Source: Cardinalis cardinalis (taxonomy: Eukaryota; Chordata; Aves; Passeriformes; Cardinalidae). Taken from it: 64,000 bases of DNA. Position numbers and translations under genes: made by a program. The first letter of the stretch is position 1. Each line of letters opens with the position of its first letter. The stretch lies in assembly GCA_014549065.1 (NCBI GenBank), contig JACDOX010000083.1, positions 1,739,978 through 1,803,977 of the forward strand. The letters are read 5' to 3'. The notes beneath the pieces are model-generated. The model was not told the DNA's origin, searched no databases, and was given only the letters and a program-made list of their open reading frames with translations. Positions 14,341-28,294 of the stretch are shown piece by piece.

Positions 14341-17300
14341 TTTCAAAAGGATTGCTGTCTATGACCTAAGGAGGGTGTGGTATTAAGCTTCATAATAAAA
14401 AATCCCCAAACCTAGGAAAGCTTCCTCTGTATCTACTTAATTAAGCCTCCATTAGCTTCCATTTAATTTAAGAACTTTAATTTCTACTTATTGCCTGATT
14501 TAGGTGGTTTTAGTGAGAATCCGTGACAGTTTTGTGAGACAGAGTGATTCTTTGACTGACTGTACCTGAAAAATTAGCTTTTACCGAATTTGAACTTGAG
14601 GGCAGGGACTTTTTCAGTCACATTTATGAAATTATTTTTCTGCCAACCTGTTCCAGCATGCATCATTGCTTTTATGTTATTACAAGTGCATTGAAAAACA
14701 ACAATCAAATTGATCAACATTCCCTTTGTATCCATTTTTCATTCCCTTCAGAATATACCATAGACTACATGGTTATTCGTAAAACCAACCCAAACCAAAC
14801 AAATCCAAAACAACAGTAAAACATGCCTTTGTTCAGTCAGACTGATTCACAAAACTCAGTTTTTAGATCTAGTTTCACAGGAAAAATATTTTGAGATCCT
14901 GTGAAGATGACAGAATAGTTCACAATCTATACCAGAAAATTCTGAGGAGAGAGACAAATTCTGGCCTTGCATATTCACATGTGTGTCTTGTCTGCTTCAG
15001 TAGAGACTGTAAGTCTTTATATGTGCTGGGGAAATCTGACCAGTGTGTTCCTTCCTTCTTTCTCCGCTGGCTCAGCTCAACAGCAAATGACTTCCTCTAT
15101 CTCCTACTGCAGGCTGCTTGTCATGGCTCATGCAACCTCTTCTTCTCTAGCTTTTGCTATTAGATATAGTGTATGCTTTGTTGGAATCTCTGTTTCTTCT
15201 CAGGTCTCAGTTGAAAACACTCCTTTTACCTGTGACTCTTAATTTCTCCCTCTGCTGTTATTTACAATTTCAGCGTAACACTAGAATATAAGTCTGTGCA
15301 GAATTTCAGGATACAGCTTGTTTGAAGGAGGCTATACTAAATAAAACAATGTTTTATGTCTGCACAGAAAACTATATCCTGCATATCTCCCTAGTATATC
15401 TATAAATCATTTGCCACAGAAATGACTGATTCCATTTGATACCAATTTTAGTTTAACTTACTGGGTTTGTAGAGTGTTTTATTTCTTTTGCATCACAAAA
15501 AGTATATTACCAGAAAAAAATAGATACTTGAAATGAATCCTAGTTACAGCAAGAAATTGTTGTAGGGAGACCAGTCTTCCAAATCAGGTTTAGGCATTCT
15601 CATTAACTTGCTTTGTCCACTGGAAGGAAATAAGTTTATTTAGCCATATTTGGTGAAATTCACATTCAGACAGATAGCAGATGAAACAAAAACAAGGATC
15701 TGAAGGGTCCCATCCAGAATTTGCACACATGGACTGCCTCAGTGAATACGGTTGTATTCAGAAATACAACAAGCATGTTATACCTAAGAAATGTTCATGG
15801 ACACAGAGCATGGCTCAGCTATGGCTTAAGTCACATACATTTTGATTATTTGAAACTTTTTATCCATTTGCATTTATCTAACAATTAAGGTGCAGAACAA
15901 AAGACAAATCCATTGTTTCAGATTAAATATGCAGTGCTCAACATGGTACTTGAAGTCTCATTTTTCTTCTTTTACTTGTGAAGAAATCATATCTTGGTTA
16001 TTTTTTTAAACCAAAAGAAATGTAATTCTTAACAAAGAAGTTATTCAAAAAATATATGTATATAGTTTCTAGGGAAGAGAATTTTATCCAGTTCAGCTAA
16101 ATTACAAGAACTTATTTTGAGATTTTGTGAGTACTTACTATTTAATACAGAATTGAGGGTGTTAGAAAAAATACCTGAGGAAACAATACACCCTGACAAA
16201 TAATAGGTTATAGAATTCTGCAAAGTACTACACACTTCATATTTCTGCAATTTCTTTATCAACTAGTTTTGTATTATTTAAGTGAAACAGTGAGAATAAA
16301 ATTATTTTCCGCCCACCACATACCATAATTCTACCTATTCAGAAATGAAACATCAGGACAACCAAAAAATACCAAGCGTGGGTAAGATTTCTAACTGGTA
16401 TCACTTTTACTATCTTTATGGGCCAAACCTTTTCACTAATATACTAGTTCAGGAGATCCAGATCTGTCCTAGAGCTTGCAAAAGAAAACAAAAATCTTTA
16501 AAGAATAAAAAGTTGGAGGAATTTACAAAAAGCATATGAATGCAATAGTGTTCTTATTTTCTGTTGACACGCATACAAAATGTAAGTAATACTTATGCAT
16601 CCTGAGTGTGCAGCTCTGAAATAATGGATATCAAGGTTCACACTTTCAAAGGGATCTCACCTTGGGAGGGAAGAGTAAAGGGTTGTTTTACTTTGTAGGC
16701 ATATATNAAACTTTTTCCCACTGCCTACTCATCATACAAAATATATTCCTGTGTGTTTAAACTTTGGATGTGCTTTCAAAAAACTCCTGTTCGCCATTTT
16801 AGATTTCTAACATGAGTATGTCTTTGAATGACTCTGAGACCTCCCTTCCTTCCATGTAGACCTGATAGAAAGGAGAGCTCCTGCTGCCCCCCTTCTCTGC
16901 ACACTTGTAACTCTCATGCTGTCATATGCTACATGCAGTCACTAGTGAATGATGAGAAAAACATGTATGCCCTCAAGACTGTGGTCAGTATCACTTAAAA
17001 AGCCCAGACAAAATTCTTTCGTGTTACATCATTTTGACAGTAGATTGCTACTTTCCTTTTCTTTTATTTTCAAAGTGTTGAATTTTTAGCTCCTGTGTCT
17101 CTTGCCACATAACATTTCTAATGATAAGCATTTATGATCGCCACTGTATTTCCACACTTAGGTCTTGGTGTGTATGCATAAGGGCCAATACTAAAATACT
17201 TCATTCCTATTGTATTGCTAAGCATTCCAGATTCCTACAATACTACCAAGTTATCTGTATTGATACTGGAAATATTGTGCAATTTTGTGAGAGACTTTTT

Positions 17301-17910
17301 TGTATAGTGTTTGCAAAAAGTTGCATTGTTTCTTAACAATTGCATGATTTGAGGCGACTGAATGTGTGAGGACTGTTTTATAGGTATTGCTTGAAAGTAG
17401 GACTTATTTTTTGTTTATCTTCCCATCATAAATAATAGCAGCAAAGTCAATATGCTTGAACGTTTCATTGTATCAGTATCTGATAAGGTTTGGACATCTG
17501 GGTGCAGTGTTAATCACAAAAAGTATATTTTTGGCTAGATAAGCTTATTCCATATTAATTTTATCTCACAGATATATAGTGATTTTAAGAAAAAAAAATA
17601 GAACATCTCTAAACAAGACACTTTGACAGTCTTTGTTACTGACAGTACTATCAGAATTAAACCCACAGAAAAAGAAGAGACTGTAACACAGTGTAAACTC
17701 TATATATTAATTTATCAGTCAGTAGTGGGTAAAGGACATTGTAGGCCACTAATGCCATTAGCATGTTTTCTATTGATACTCAGCCTCACTATACAAAGTG
17801 TACAGAAATTTAATGTGATCCCAGAGCTCGTGCCTTTCCGAGCTTATGTCTGTATTTTATGTCTGCAGGTAAAAATTAACTGGTTTGGGTCATAGTTGCA
17901 TAAGCTACTG

Positions 17911-17960
17911 TGTGCAGTTTTACCTCAGAGCATATAATTTGTGCAGTTTTACATCAGCAA
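17911..17960. repeat. Short tandem duplication
   Basis: The segment tgtgcagttttac-ctcag is repeated about 28 bases later as tgtgcagttttac-atcag. The intervening bases are only loosely similar. Confidence 0.75.
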
Positions 17961-18204
17961 GTAGTTGCATTGGATGCTTACGTAATGCGCAAAAAATTTG
18001 AATTTTTGATTTTTGGAATTTTTAATATGCCGTCTCTTAAACAAAAGCAAAAAGGCAGTGGATGGGTCAAGCACCATGATAGATAGCCAGTTTTCTATGC
18101 TTCCAGCACTTCTGAAACAGTGTTTGGACAAATATTGTTAGGTATGAAGTGGATTTATTCTTAGAGCAATAGATAAAATGGAGATGGAAAGGCAAGTCTA
18201 GAAG

Positions 18205-18353
18205 AGTGTCCTCTCCCTCTCCCCTTTCTCTTATTTTCGCTGTAATTTTCCCTGGTTTTCTTTTGCTTCCTCCCTCCTTTCTCTCCATCTTTTCCCCTTC
18301 TGTTTTTCTTTCATTTTCTTTCTTCTGTCTGTTTTTTTCTCCCTCCCTCTCCC
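18205..18353. repeat. Pyrimidine-rich low-complexity tract
   Basis: About 150 bases made almost only of C and T (ctctccctctcccctttctc and onward). It gives a translation rich in S, P, F and L on the + strand, which should not be read as a protein. Confidence 0.85.
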
Positions 18354-20942
18354 AACATATAAAATATCAGCAGTCATGCACGGTAGATTCATAAAAGGTG
18401 GGAATATTTCTAGCTCTCTGGCAGGTAGAAGACATTGTTATGGGCTGAATACACTTATATCTGAATAAATTCCCAGGGAGGCTGAGAACCACTGACATGG
18501 TAGGTATGTAAAACCATGTAACTGACATCAAGGCCTGTTGCACTTGTGTAGCCTTATTGAATCAGTGGAGCGCTCAGTCCCTAGTGAGGCAGATGTCACT
18601 AGCATCTGCATTCCTGACAAGCAGCTGCACCTGAGGTTCAGGGGACACTTACGTAGTTATGCCAAGCTGTGCGTCACTGAGACTTCATCACCAGCTTTGA
18701 AAAGTATATTTTTTGAAAACTAAGACAACAGCTTTTATATGTTGATTGAGTGTAGAGGAAGGAGTCATTAGAGAGCGAGTTCTGGGTTGTCTGTTCAAGT
18801 GTCAGGAGTTCTGTGCTCATGCTCCAAATGAGACTGGTTCTTCTTATGATAACATCATGCCGACACTAATTAATTTCTAAATACATGAAGTCGATTGTGA
18901 CTCTTGTGTTTTCAGTTTATCTTAAGCATGGCCTAATATCTCATCCCTCCTTTTTTCTTCTTCTTTTGTCAATTAGTTTTGTCTTGTTTCAAAGCCAAGT
19001 TTGGCACAAGAGAGGAGAAGGACTTTTTTTACTCCAATATAATTACAAGACAAAATGCAAGCCAGATATGGCTTGAAGAGATGAAGTGATGGAAGAGCAC
19101 TATCAAAAGCCACTGTATACCCTACCAACAAACAAACACCAAGACATCTATACATAATAAAGCCAAGAAAAAAATACAATTCTTTCAGGGAATTCTGCCT
19201 CACATTCTTTGACTAGACAGCTTTACCTGGACAGTGAAGATGATGTGATGATCAAAAAAATGTAAATAATAGGTAATGTTGTCAAGAAAAGGTAGGCAAA
19301 ATGTGTGAAATGTGTGTATATGCATATATTGTGTGCAATTACTTTAAAGCTAGACACTTTGTTATCCAAGTTTATTGCTCTTCGATTCTGTGGCTGACCT
19401 AACACTATGCCTTGCAGTACATGCCTGTATTCCTTAAGCCCTGGCTAATACATGGGCTTCTTGTGGTGAGTCTGAAATTCCACTGCAGGATTTTGAGTGG
19501 AGAAACTCTTGTGGTTTATGGCATCATCAGTATCTTGAGATGAAAATGAGGCTTTATGGAAATCAATCTTCCTAAAGGGCTCTGTACAATACAAAGTGCT
19601 TAAAAAATAAAAAGTGTGTGCTGCTTTTACTGCTTTGGCATCAGCCCAGTCTGTGTTCACTTATGGATAGTTATACTATAGATGGGTGCTCTTCGCCACA
19701 GTGCTTGCTGCTCTGGTTGAAACATAGGAAAAAAACCCTGATTGCCAAGCAGGTTTGCTATTGCTTTATCCTCTCTCCAAATTATCACACACAGCTTTTT
19801 ACTTCTTTTTTCCAAACCTCACCTGTCCTGTTTCTATGAAAACACAGCTTAATTCTATGTCGGCTTATGTCTGTCTATTTTCGACAACTGCACTTAAGGA
19901 AAAATGGCTTTAACTTGATTTGACAACATCTTGTGTTTAAAGGTTGTTCATAAGTCATGCAGAACCAATAGTGCCTTTTTGTGTAAATTCAGTGCTTTTC
20001 ACTTCCTCAGATCAGTGAAAGGACAAGTGTAAGCCACTGCATTTCTGCATGTTCTGGCCTACTGCTGCTGCTGTTTGCTATGTCCTTGCTGCTATGAGTG
20101 TACCACAATGTAATTGTCTAAACATGCTCACACTGCTGTGATGTGCCTATGGTGAATCCTGCATAGTAATTTGATTTGATTAATGGACTTTTGAAGGTGT
20201 AGTCTCCTCCTTAAAACTCATGTGGTTTGAGACAACCATGTTACAGGTAACCTTGCTTGTTTAGCTCCACCAAATTGAATTAATTACTGTAGTTCAATTA
20301 AGAAAAAAAATTAAGAAAAAATTCTGGGAGTTGATCACATAACAATACTATGTTGCATTTCTAATGACTCGGCAGCAATAATGTAGTGCTGAGAGGAGTG
20401 CAAGGCATACAGGTACGCTTTTAAATGCTTATAAATTATAACTGCTTATTTAAGTTTTATAAACCCCTATAGATGTCTGACCTTATTGTCCTATGTGGGC
20501 AAAATTGACATTGGCTTGTAGTCTTCAGTTTCCATTTGCCTCTTTTAAAGATTGCAGGAATATGGACTGAATATACAAATCTTCTGTGTTCTTGTCATGC
20601 TTGAGCCAAGCTCAGTTGGTTTGCCTGAAAACAATGAAATAGAGAATCTTACATCCCTCACAAAACTGTTTAAACAATTTCTTTTCAAACTTTGTCATCA
20701 CTTAGGAACAGCTGAGGGAGGCTGTGATTGCTGAGATATTTGCTTGGTTCTTCTGTACACCAAGATACTTTCTCTTCACTTTGTAGTGTTATTTACAATG
20801 CATTTGGCTCCATGTAAGTGCTTACAGTGATTGACATGCTGCTATCCATACTATTCCTTGTTTTATTTTAAAATGGACATTTCAGATCTGAAGTGCAATC
20901 TGTTAATTTTCTGGGTTTCAGAGTGCATATTCAGGATTGTGT

Positions 20943-20983
20943 TTTATATATATGTATTTATGTGTATGTGTATATATATATGA
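20943..20983. repeat. TA/TG dinucleotide stretch
   Basis: Alternating ta and tg units (tatatatatgtatttatgtg, then tatgtgtatatatata) form an imperfect microsatellite. Confidence 0.8.
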
Positions 20984-21909
20984 GAGAATTAATTTTATTT
21001 TAATAATTTATTTCAGTCTTGCTGTAAAATGCAGTAAATAAATGGGATATAAAATATTTGCATTACCATGGCTGTGGCCTGAACTTCATATACCACCATA
21101 ACCTTGTCATCTTTTGGTTTTGATATAGAAAATCAAAACCAAGATACTTGTAATCCTCCATATATTGATTTTTTTATTATTAAAAAGTGAAAGTTGAAAG
21201 GCAAGTCTAAGCCTGCTTTATCAACCACACTTGGACTGATTTTGGATGCCATTTCTAAGAGCTGTAGATGTGCCAAAGACATTAAAATTAACTTTCTGCT
21301 TGCATTTTGCCAAGGTATCCTACTTCTCTTTTTTAATGAAAATAATTCATTTTATTTGCTTTGCAACAAATATTTTTGTTCAAGGGAGTCCCTTCTGCAT
21401 TAGGCAGAGTCTGCCCCCTGGGGTAAGAGGACAGCTTGTAATGTTATCAAAAGAAACTTGTAACTATGAGTACTGTTATTTCCTTTAGAATTTGCTGTGC
21501 TAGAAGTACTCTAATGACAGTTCATTAATGTCCATTTGGGGACGAGGGATTGGCATTTTTATTTGAGAATTATTTCAGTTGGGAAGCCTTCAACATGATA
21601 GGCATGAATGAAATAATTGCAACAAAGTGTAACAAAGGTTGTTCTCTGAGAGGATGAACTAGAAAAGGTGTTCACTGGCTGATGCAAGCTTACCTATCAT
21701 AGAAGTGAATCCTTACACCCATGTTCCCATCCTCCACTGAAAAAAAGGAGTGTGAATGTTACTGAAATTGTCTAGTAACATTTTCTGTGTCTTCATTTCT
21801 CTTCAATTCTTCTGTAGCTTAGTTTGCTTATAATCTTGATGTGGGGCAGAGTTTTTTGAATACTCATGAAGGCAGGTCAAGTTCACAATAGAGAATTTTA
21901 TTGAGGTTA

Positions 21910-23125
21910 CCTTGAATCACAAAATCAAAGAATCAGTTAGGTTAGGAAAAACCTCTGAGATCATCAAGTCCAGCCTTTGACTGATCACCACTACTTTGTT
22001 AGCATCACATCAAATGCCAGATCCAGTTACATCTTGAACACTTCCAGGGATGGTGACTCTACCACTTTCCTGGCCATTCCAATGCCTTACACCTCTTCCA
22101 GTGAAGAAATTTCTCCTGTTGTCCACCTGAACCTTCCCTGGTGCAGTTTGAGGATATGACCTTTTGTCCTGTCACTGATTGTCTGGGAGGAGAGAAAGAA
22201 GCCCACCTGGCTACAACCTTCCAGGCAGCTGTAGAGAGTGATAAGGTCACACCTGAGCCTTCTCCTCTCCAGGCTAAACAACCCCAGCTCCCTCAGCCGC
22301 TTCACATACTGGGGAGACCCCACCCTTCCCCAACTCTATTGACCTCCTCTGGACACACTCCAGAACTTCAATGTCTTTCCTGTTGTGAGGGGCTCAAAAC
22401 AGGATTGGAGATATGGCCTGCCCAGTGCCAAGGACAGGGGGACAATCCCTTTCCTAGTCTCACTGCTCACACCATTGCTGGCACAGGCCAGGATGCCATT
22501 GGCCTTCTTGGCCCCCTGGGCACAACTGGCTCATGTTCAGCCACTGCCACCAGCACCCTCAGGTCCTCTTCTTCTGGGTCACTTTCCCTGTCACTCTGCC
22601 CCAGCCTGTGGCACTGCTTGGGGTTGTTGTGCCCAAAGTGTAGGGCCTAACACTTGGCCATGTTGAACCTCATGCTGTTGGCCTCAGCCCATCAACCCAG
22701 CCTGTCCACATCCCTCTACAGAGTCTCCCTGCCCTCCAGCAGATCAACATCCTACCCAGTTTGGTGTTACCTGTGAATTTACTGTGGGCACACTTGATCT
22801 CCCCATACAGACCATCAATAAAGATATTTAATGGGATCGGGCCCAACACTGATCCCTGGGGGACACCAGCAATGAGCAGCCACCAGCTGGATGCAGCACC
22901 GTCCCCTCCGCTCTCTGGGCCGGTCACCCAGCCAGTTCTGAACCCAGTGAAGGGTGCACTGTCCAAGCCGTGGGCTGCCAGCTTTTCCAGGAGAGCCCTG
23001 TGGGAGACAGTGTCAAAGGCCTTGCTGAAGTCTGGACAGACAACAGCCACAGCCTTCCCCTCATCCACTAGTTACGTCACCTCACGTAAAAGGAGATCAG
23101 GTTGGTGAGAAAGGACAAAATTCTG
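21910..23125 (-). mobile_element. CR1-type LINE fragment on the minus strand, degraded
   Basis: The minus strand from 23068 down to 22670 encodes CR1 reverse transcriptase pieces: DFSKAFDTVSHRALLEKL, GVPQGSVLGPIPLNIFID and KFTGNTKLG. A second segment at 22323-22087 gives LRELGLFSLERRRLRCDL, from further toward the C-terminus. The FADD catalytic motif has decayed to FTGN. The region between the two segments no longer reads in one frame. The 3' terminus on the minus strand (about 21915-21960) matches the usual CR1 tail read backwards, including aaaacctctgagatcatcaa. The element is antisense to BNC2. It covers more of the reverse transcriptase than the copy at 7610. The 5' edge near 23125 is approximate. 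Confidence 0.93.
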
Positions 23126-26100
23126 TATTACATATAGAGTTACAGAGTAGTGCTCCCTAGACTTCAGCCTTTCAAAGGCATGTCTTCTTCACAGGTCTGT
23201 GGAATATTTTCTTTACAACCATAAAGTAAGGGGAAATGTTTTCTATTTCCATCTTAAAAACAAGGATCTGAGATATGGAAAGACCATGATTTGTCCAGAG
23301 TACACAAGAAGTGGCTGGTGAGTCCAGCAATTGAGCTTCAGTTTCCTTGAGGATACCAACCTCCACCTCTTTCTCTGAGATTACTGTATGACAAGGCATT
23401 AAAAATGTAAAAATACTGGTTTTCTTTTCATATGCTACAGATTATGAGATTTCTGTTTGATGTTTTAGATCCTTCTTTAAACCCTCCTAAGACTAGGTAT
23501 GGTTTGATTGCTCAGTTTGAATTTCCAAGAATTTAGGTCATTTGCACACAAAGTTCAAATAGTAAATCTGAAGCTGTAAACTCACTAAAAAAAAACCAAA
23601 ACAAACATTTTTTGCGCAAGAGTAAAATTCCCTTCTGTGCTTATATCCATCATATATCAGGCTCTTTAAATGGAAGAATGAGAGGCATGGGAGAGGCCTC
23701 AGCATGGCTCAAGTTGAAAGAATTTACTCAGTCAGAATTTCCTCTGTGTTTTGAAAACAGAAGTTTTACATGTATACAGGGTTAGGCCTGCAAATGGTGC
23801 TTGTTTATCTCCAACATTTAGCATTCTCTTGCTTATTCTTCCATTCAATCCACACTGTCAACGTGTGTCATTAAGTTCATTTTATGACAAGGTAACCCAC
23901 CTAGATGACCAAGAAAAACCAACTGATATAATCTTTTTGATTTTCAGTAATGCTTTTGACAGTTTCTCTGCTATTGGCAAAAGTCAGAGGCCAAAGCAGC
24001 TTAAAATTCAAAGCGAAATATAGGTAATTTAGAAACTTTTTTTTTTCCAAATAAGATTGTACATGGAAGTAACAGCATTCTGTGTCCTTAAGTTTTTTAA
24101 ACCATGTGTTGCACTTTAACATCTACCACATTCTTGTTTTGGTTTTTTTTTTCCTTCAGCATAGAGAGAAAATAATATATTTAGAGGGAGGGTGGAGGGT
24201 TACTACAGCACTTTTATTTATTTTTGCAGTGGATACCCTGCTGAAAGTTGCATTGACTGAGCACAGGACAGACACAAAGATCAATCCTAGTGGGACCAAA
24301 ACCCTTGAGGTAGTGCTTACTCAAAATCGATCAGTCTTTTCAGTTGTCCCTGGCAGTGATGGCTGTTACATTTTCTTACTATTTCACTACAGCTTTTTCT
24401 TCCAAGTTATATTGAAAGCATGGTCAAAGGTGCCGCCCTCATCTGTGTTCCATTCAAACCGCAGTGATTTCCTGTAATATCAGTAATTTTGCTACATTTC
24501 AGTCTGCCCATTCTTTCTAGATGTGACACTATCGTAATACAATAAAAGAAATTTACACTTTACATTGATAAAAGGGTTTTCAGTGTTGGTGTAACCTCCT
24601 GAATTGCAGTAAATAATCACCATATTTGGAGAGTTCTGACATTTTCTTTTTCTTGCACAGTGGCTTAAACTATCTTATATTGCTACCATTCAGGAATCAT
24701 AATTCTGCTCCAATTTCCATGTTGTCTTCCTTACTTCAGATATTTTTTGTACCACATTGGTCAGGAGCTGGTGCTGGGCATATTTTAATACATGTATAGA
24801 GTGACAAGGTTTACTACAGGATCAGCTATACAAAATATAAGGCAAAATCATATAAATTTCAAATATTGTAGTATTATGATACTTGTGGATGTGTTGTATA
24901 AGTGCATAAAGTGTATCCCCAAATATGATAAAATGTATAATGTGTAATCTCATTACTAACACTGTGCAATTACCACGTTTGCCAGCAATACAAGCCAGTA
25001 CTAAAAGGCTTTTCTGACTCAAGGAGGGGCCATCCCAAGACAGAATGTGACTGCCCTGTCTTTGTTGTACTGTTTGCAAAGGATTGTGTTTCCTAGGACT
25101 ATGAATAGGGTACCCTCCCAAGACCAATATAGGAAGAAGCATCATTTTTAAAAGTAGCTGCTGTTTTAATGTTCTTTACCATAGGCTAATTTTGTCTCTG
25201 AGCACTCACTATGTAGGCACTTCTGGCTAAAGACATTGAGGTGTCTTTGATTAGAGAAGGGATCAAGCACTCAATAATGAGTTCAACCTTCTTTCTCAAA
25301 GAGGCACATACCTATCACAGCAATGTCCTACTAGTAGAGTCCTCTTAACTGTGTCATCAAAGTTGCCTCAGAAGAATGGAATATACAAGGAAGTTGATAT
25401 TTGCCACTTCTCCAGTCCTTTCTTGATGCAGATATTGTTCCGAAATGCATGCATGAAATTAGCATTGCTTGTGGTTTTATGAATGCTACTTCTCTTCCAA
25501 ATTTATTTGGATTTTTCAGCTAAAAAAGTATCCCATGTGGCTGTGGTCAGAAACAATAGAAATAGAAATTGTGTAATTCAGCACAGCCCTGAATATGAGA
25601 TTGTTTGGAAAACATCACAGGCTCATCTATCAACTGTTAAATTAACAGAAGCGTTCTCAGGAGATAATAATCAAATTACTACTCATGTAGCTTTCCATAG
25701 TTCTTCTATTTTAGTGCTCTTAGACTTAGCACTTCAGAACCTTCCACCACAGTATCCCATCCACGTCTTAATATATCTCCCAAAACATTCAATATGTGTT
25801 TACTAATTGTGATCAGGGTAAAATTCAAGTGCTATGCTTGTGGGACATTTTTTTTATCAGAAGCTGTATTTAAGTGATGATACACAGTAATTTGTTCATT
25901 CTTCTGTCAGTGTAATTTACAAGGCAACGACAGATAAACATAGCTATACAAGATTCATTTACAGTGACACAATGGCAGATACACAGAGCAGAACCCTGCC
26001 TATGAGATAAAGTGGACTGAGTGACTTATGCAGTAATTAGGGGATAATTGTCATTAACCTCGCAAACAGTAGTTTACCCATATTGTTTAAAAGGCTCCAG

Positions 26101-28294
26101 GATGCATAATGACAAGGTAATCTGTCAAAGCGCTAGGGGGAAATATTAATAAGATTTGTGCAAGCCTGGATAGAAAATATGCAGAAAGCAGCCACATTAA
26201 GCTAATTGGTGGATGAATATACACTTGTAAAAGTGCTTCTAATGGCACGTTTGCTGCTCTCCAAATGACTACTGTTAATGTGGAGAAGTGGGCTGCCTAG
26301 AAAGTCAGGACTGCTGGGACAAGAGGGTATTAAGACATGAAGGCACAGTTATTATTACTTTGTACATTGTAATATAATTTCCCCACTTTCTCTTGCATTT
26401 CACTGCCTCTAATAGGTTCAAACTGATAGCTTGCTTCATGCCCTTTTATATTCCAGTGACCTTTGCCGTTTTGTTGTCACTTTGCACCCTGCTGCCTCTC
26501 TTTTGCATCACGTTGTCACCTATGACACACCTGTGTTTTATTGGTGTAAATCTTTTCAGTAAGCAATAAAAGAAAAAAAGCCTCATTAAGATCTTGTAGT
26601 ATATATTGCAAGTAATAATGCATAGTCCCCTAATGAATAGTAAAGATGGAAATCAATCTCCTGATTCTGCTGCCATTCATATATCCTGCATATAGTACAG
26701 CTGAATCCCCTTATTGAGACACAATTTGGGTTCAATCAGAAAACCAAGCATGTAATGAAATCCAATTTATGAGTATAACTCATTGGCACTTTCATTCCAG
26801 TGTTTATGGCCTTGGACAACTTCTCAATTCCTTGCAATTCTCCTGGTTAGGCAAATTTCTTACTGACTTAGCTGGAAGTTTTACTGACAAGTCCAGAAAG
26901 ATTCAACTTTCTTGGTTATGTTTTCCAATTAGAGTTTTGGCTTTAGTCAGTTTAGATTTAAAGTGAGGAAAGGACCATCTGATGATTTGATTTGACTTGA
27001 CTGGTTAGATGTCTTGCCCTGCATTTGGTGCAGTCCATGTTAGTAGAGCTAGGATATCAGACATGATTTGTTTATATTATTACATAGCTCATTGGGAAAA
27101 GTCTCAGCTGAAAAGAGGCTGAGTGTCTCTTGTGGCTCTGTGCATTGCAAATACAACACCTTATGAGTGCTCTTTGTGAATATTTCCTGTTTCTCATAAA
27201 AATTATGTGTCATTCTTTCAGTGTTAGTGAAACCAGTTAGTGAAACTGAGGCTCGGAGGGTGTTTACTACACTTACTGAAAGACTGCCAGAGCACAGAAA
27301 AACAGTGAAAATATAATTTTACTTCTCAATGAGTTTTGCAAAAAGTAAAAACACAAGTGGTTTTTGGTGACTGATAGTATCAAGGCAAAATCTTTTATGT
27401 ACCATTCCAAAATGGGCAAAAATATATGCAAAAATTGTTGAAAGTGAGAATTAAAATCAATCATTATTACATATGCTATTGTTATATGAATGATTGTTAT
27501 TTCCAATGCATTTACAAGCAAAATTGTGTTCTAAAATTATTTTGTAGCTGAAATTATTTCAGTGGCTTACCATGTTCATGTCTCTGTTTACATGGTTTCT
27601 GAAAAGTGCCCGTGGCACCTCATGCACTCTAAATTTTACACACATACACCATGTGCTTGGTGATTTAATTACCTCTAGTAGCCATATTCGCCTAAGGACA
27701 AACACGCTGTTACTTGCCACAAATTAGTGGCAAAGCTTCTTCAGATACTTCAATGAATTTTCCACTCTAGCAGGTTGCAGAGAAGCAAAAGCATCAAAAT
27801 ATTCTCTGTACTTTGGGTCCAAAGTTATGCACTCCAAAGCCATTTAAGAAATTTGAATAAACAACTCAATAATTCAGGAATGTTGAGAACAAGTGGTTAC
27901 CCTTAGTGTGCATTAAAAATATTTTAATATTTTGAGCAGATTCTGTAAAATATATATATTCACCTCACATTAGTTTCCCATTTGCAAAAGTCTTTTGGAC
28001 ATTGCAACCAGAACAGATGGTAAAGGGAATAAATGTTGGCATTTGAAAATTTGTGCAGTTCTTGGGATTGGAAGGACAAAATACTTGGGAAATGTCCCTG
28101 GTACTTCAGAATAAATGAGATTAGGAGAACTGCTAAAAAATTGCTTTGGATCTTCTTAAAGCTCAAAGTGTCAATTTATATCCATACTAACAGGAGTTCT
28201 TCTGTCATCACATAGTGGGATCTTCTGCCTTTTACACTTGTCATCAACACAACAGCTGTAAATCAAAGCAAATGTTGTTGACATCACAGTACCT
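23126..28294 (+). other. BNC2 intronic sequence between CR1 and the solo LTR
   Basis: No coding exon or recognisable mobile element is visible. Open frames of up to 131 codons (24082-24477) show no domain I know and contain long hydrophobic/T-run translations, as expected by chance. The segment 25900-26340 is unusually free of simple repeats and rich in homeodomain-like TAATTA and GATA-like motifs; it is treated separately as a candidate element. Confidence 0.6.
25900..26340. promoter_or_regulatory. Candidate conserved non-coding element
   Basis: A repeat-free block with balanced composition and closely spaced motifs of developmental enhancers. These include gtaattagggg and ataattgtcattaa (homeodomain-like) and gagataaag (GATA-like). 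This is judged from texture alone, without an alignment. Confidence 0.3.

Larger units (their letters stand above)
8591..21909 (+). other. BNC2 intronic sequence between two CR1 copies
   Basis: AT-rich non-coding DNA with no recognisable exon. Small features inside it are a tandem duplication at 11080-11117, a tandem duplication at 17911-17960, a pyrimidine-rich tract at 18205-18353 and a TA/TG stretch at 20943-20983. Single ambiguous bases occur at 12766, 13758 and 16707. A block at 14080-14340 looks like a possible conserved regulatory element. Open frames reach only 104 codons and show no family I recognise. Confidence 0.6.

Noticed and set aside
22141..23108. Plus-strand frames of 169, 93 and 115 codons
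   Set aside because: They are antisense readings of the minus-strand CR1 copy. Their proline/serine/leucine richness reflects GC-rich element sequence.
24082..24477. Plus-strand 131-codon frame
   Set aside because: Hydrophobic translation from T-rich DNA, no family resemblance and no flanking splice signals that would fit a basonuclin exon.
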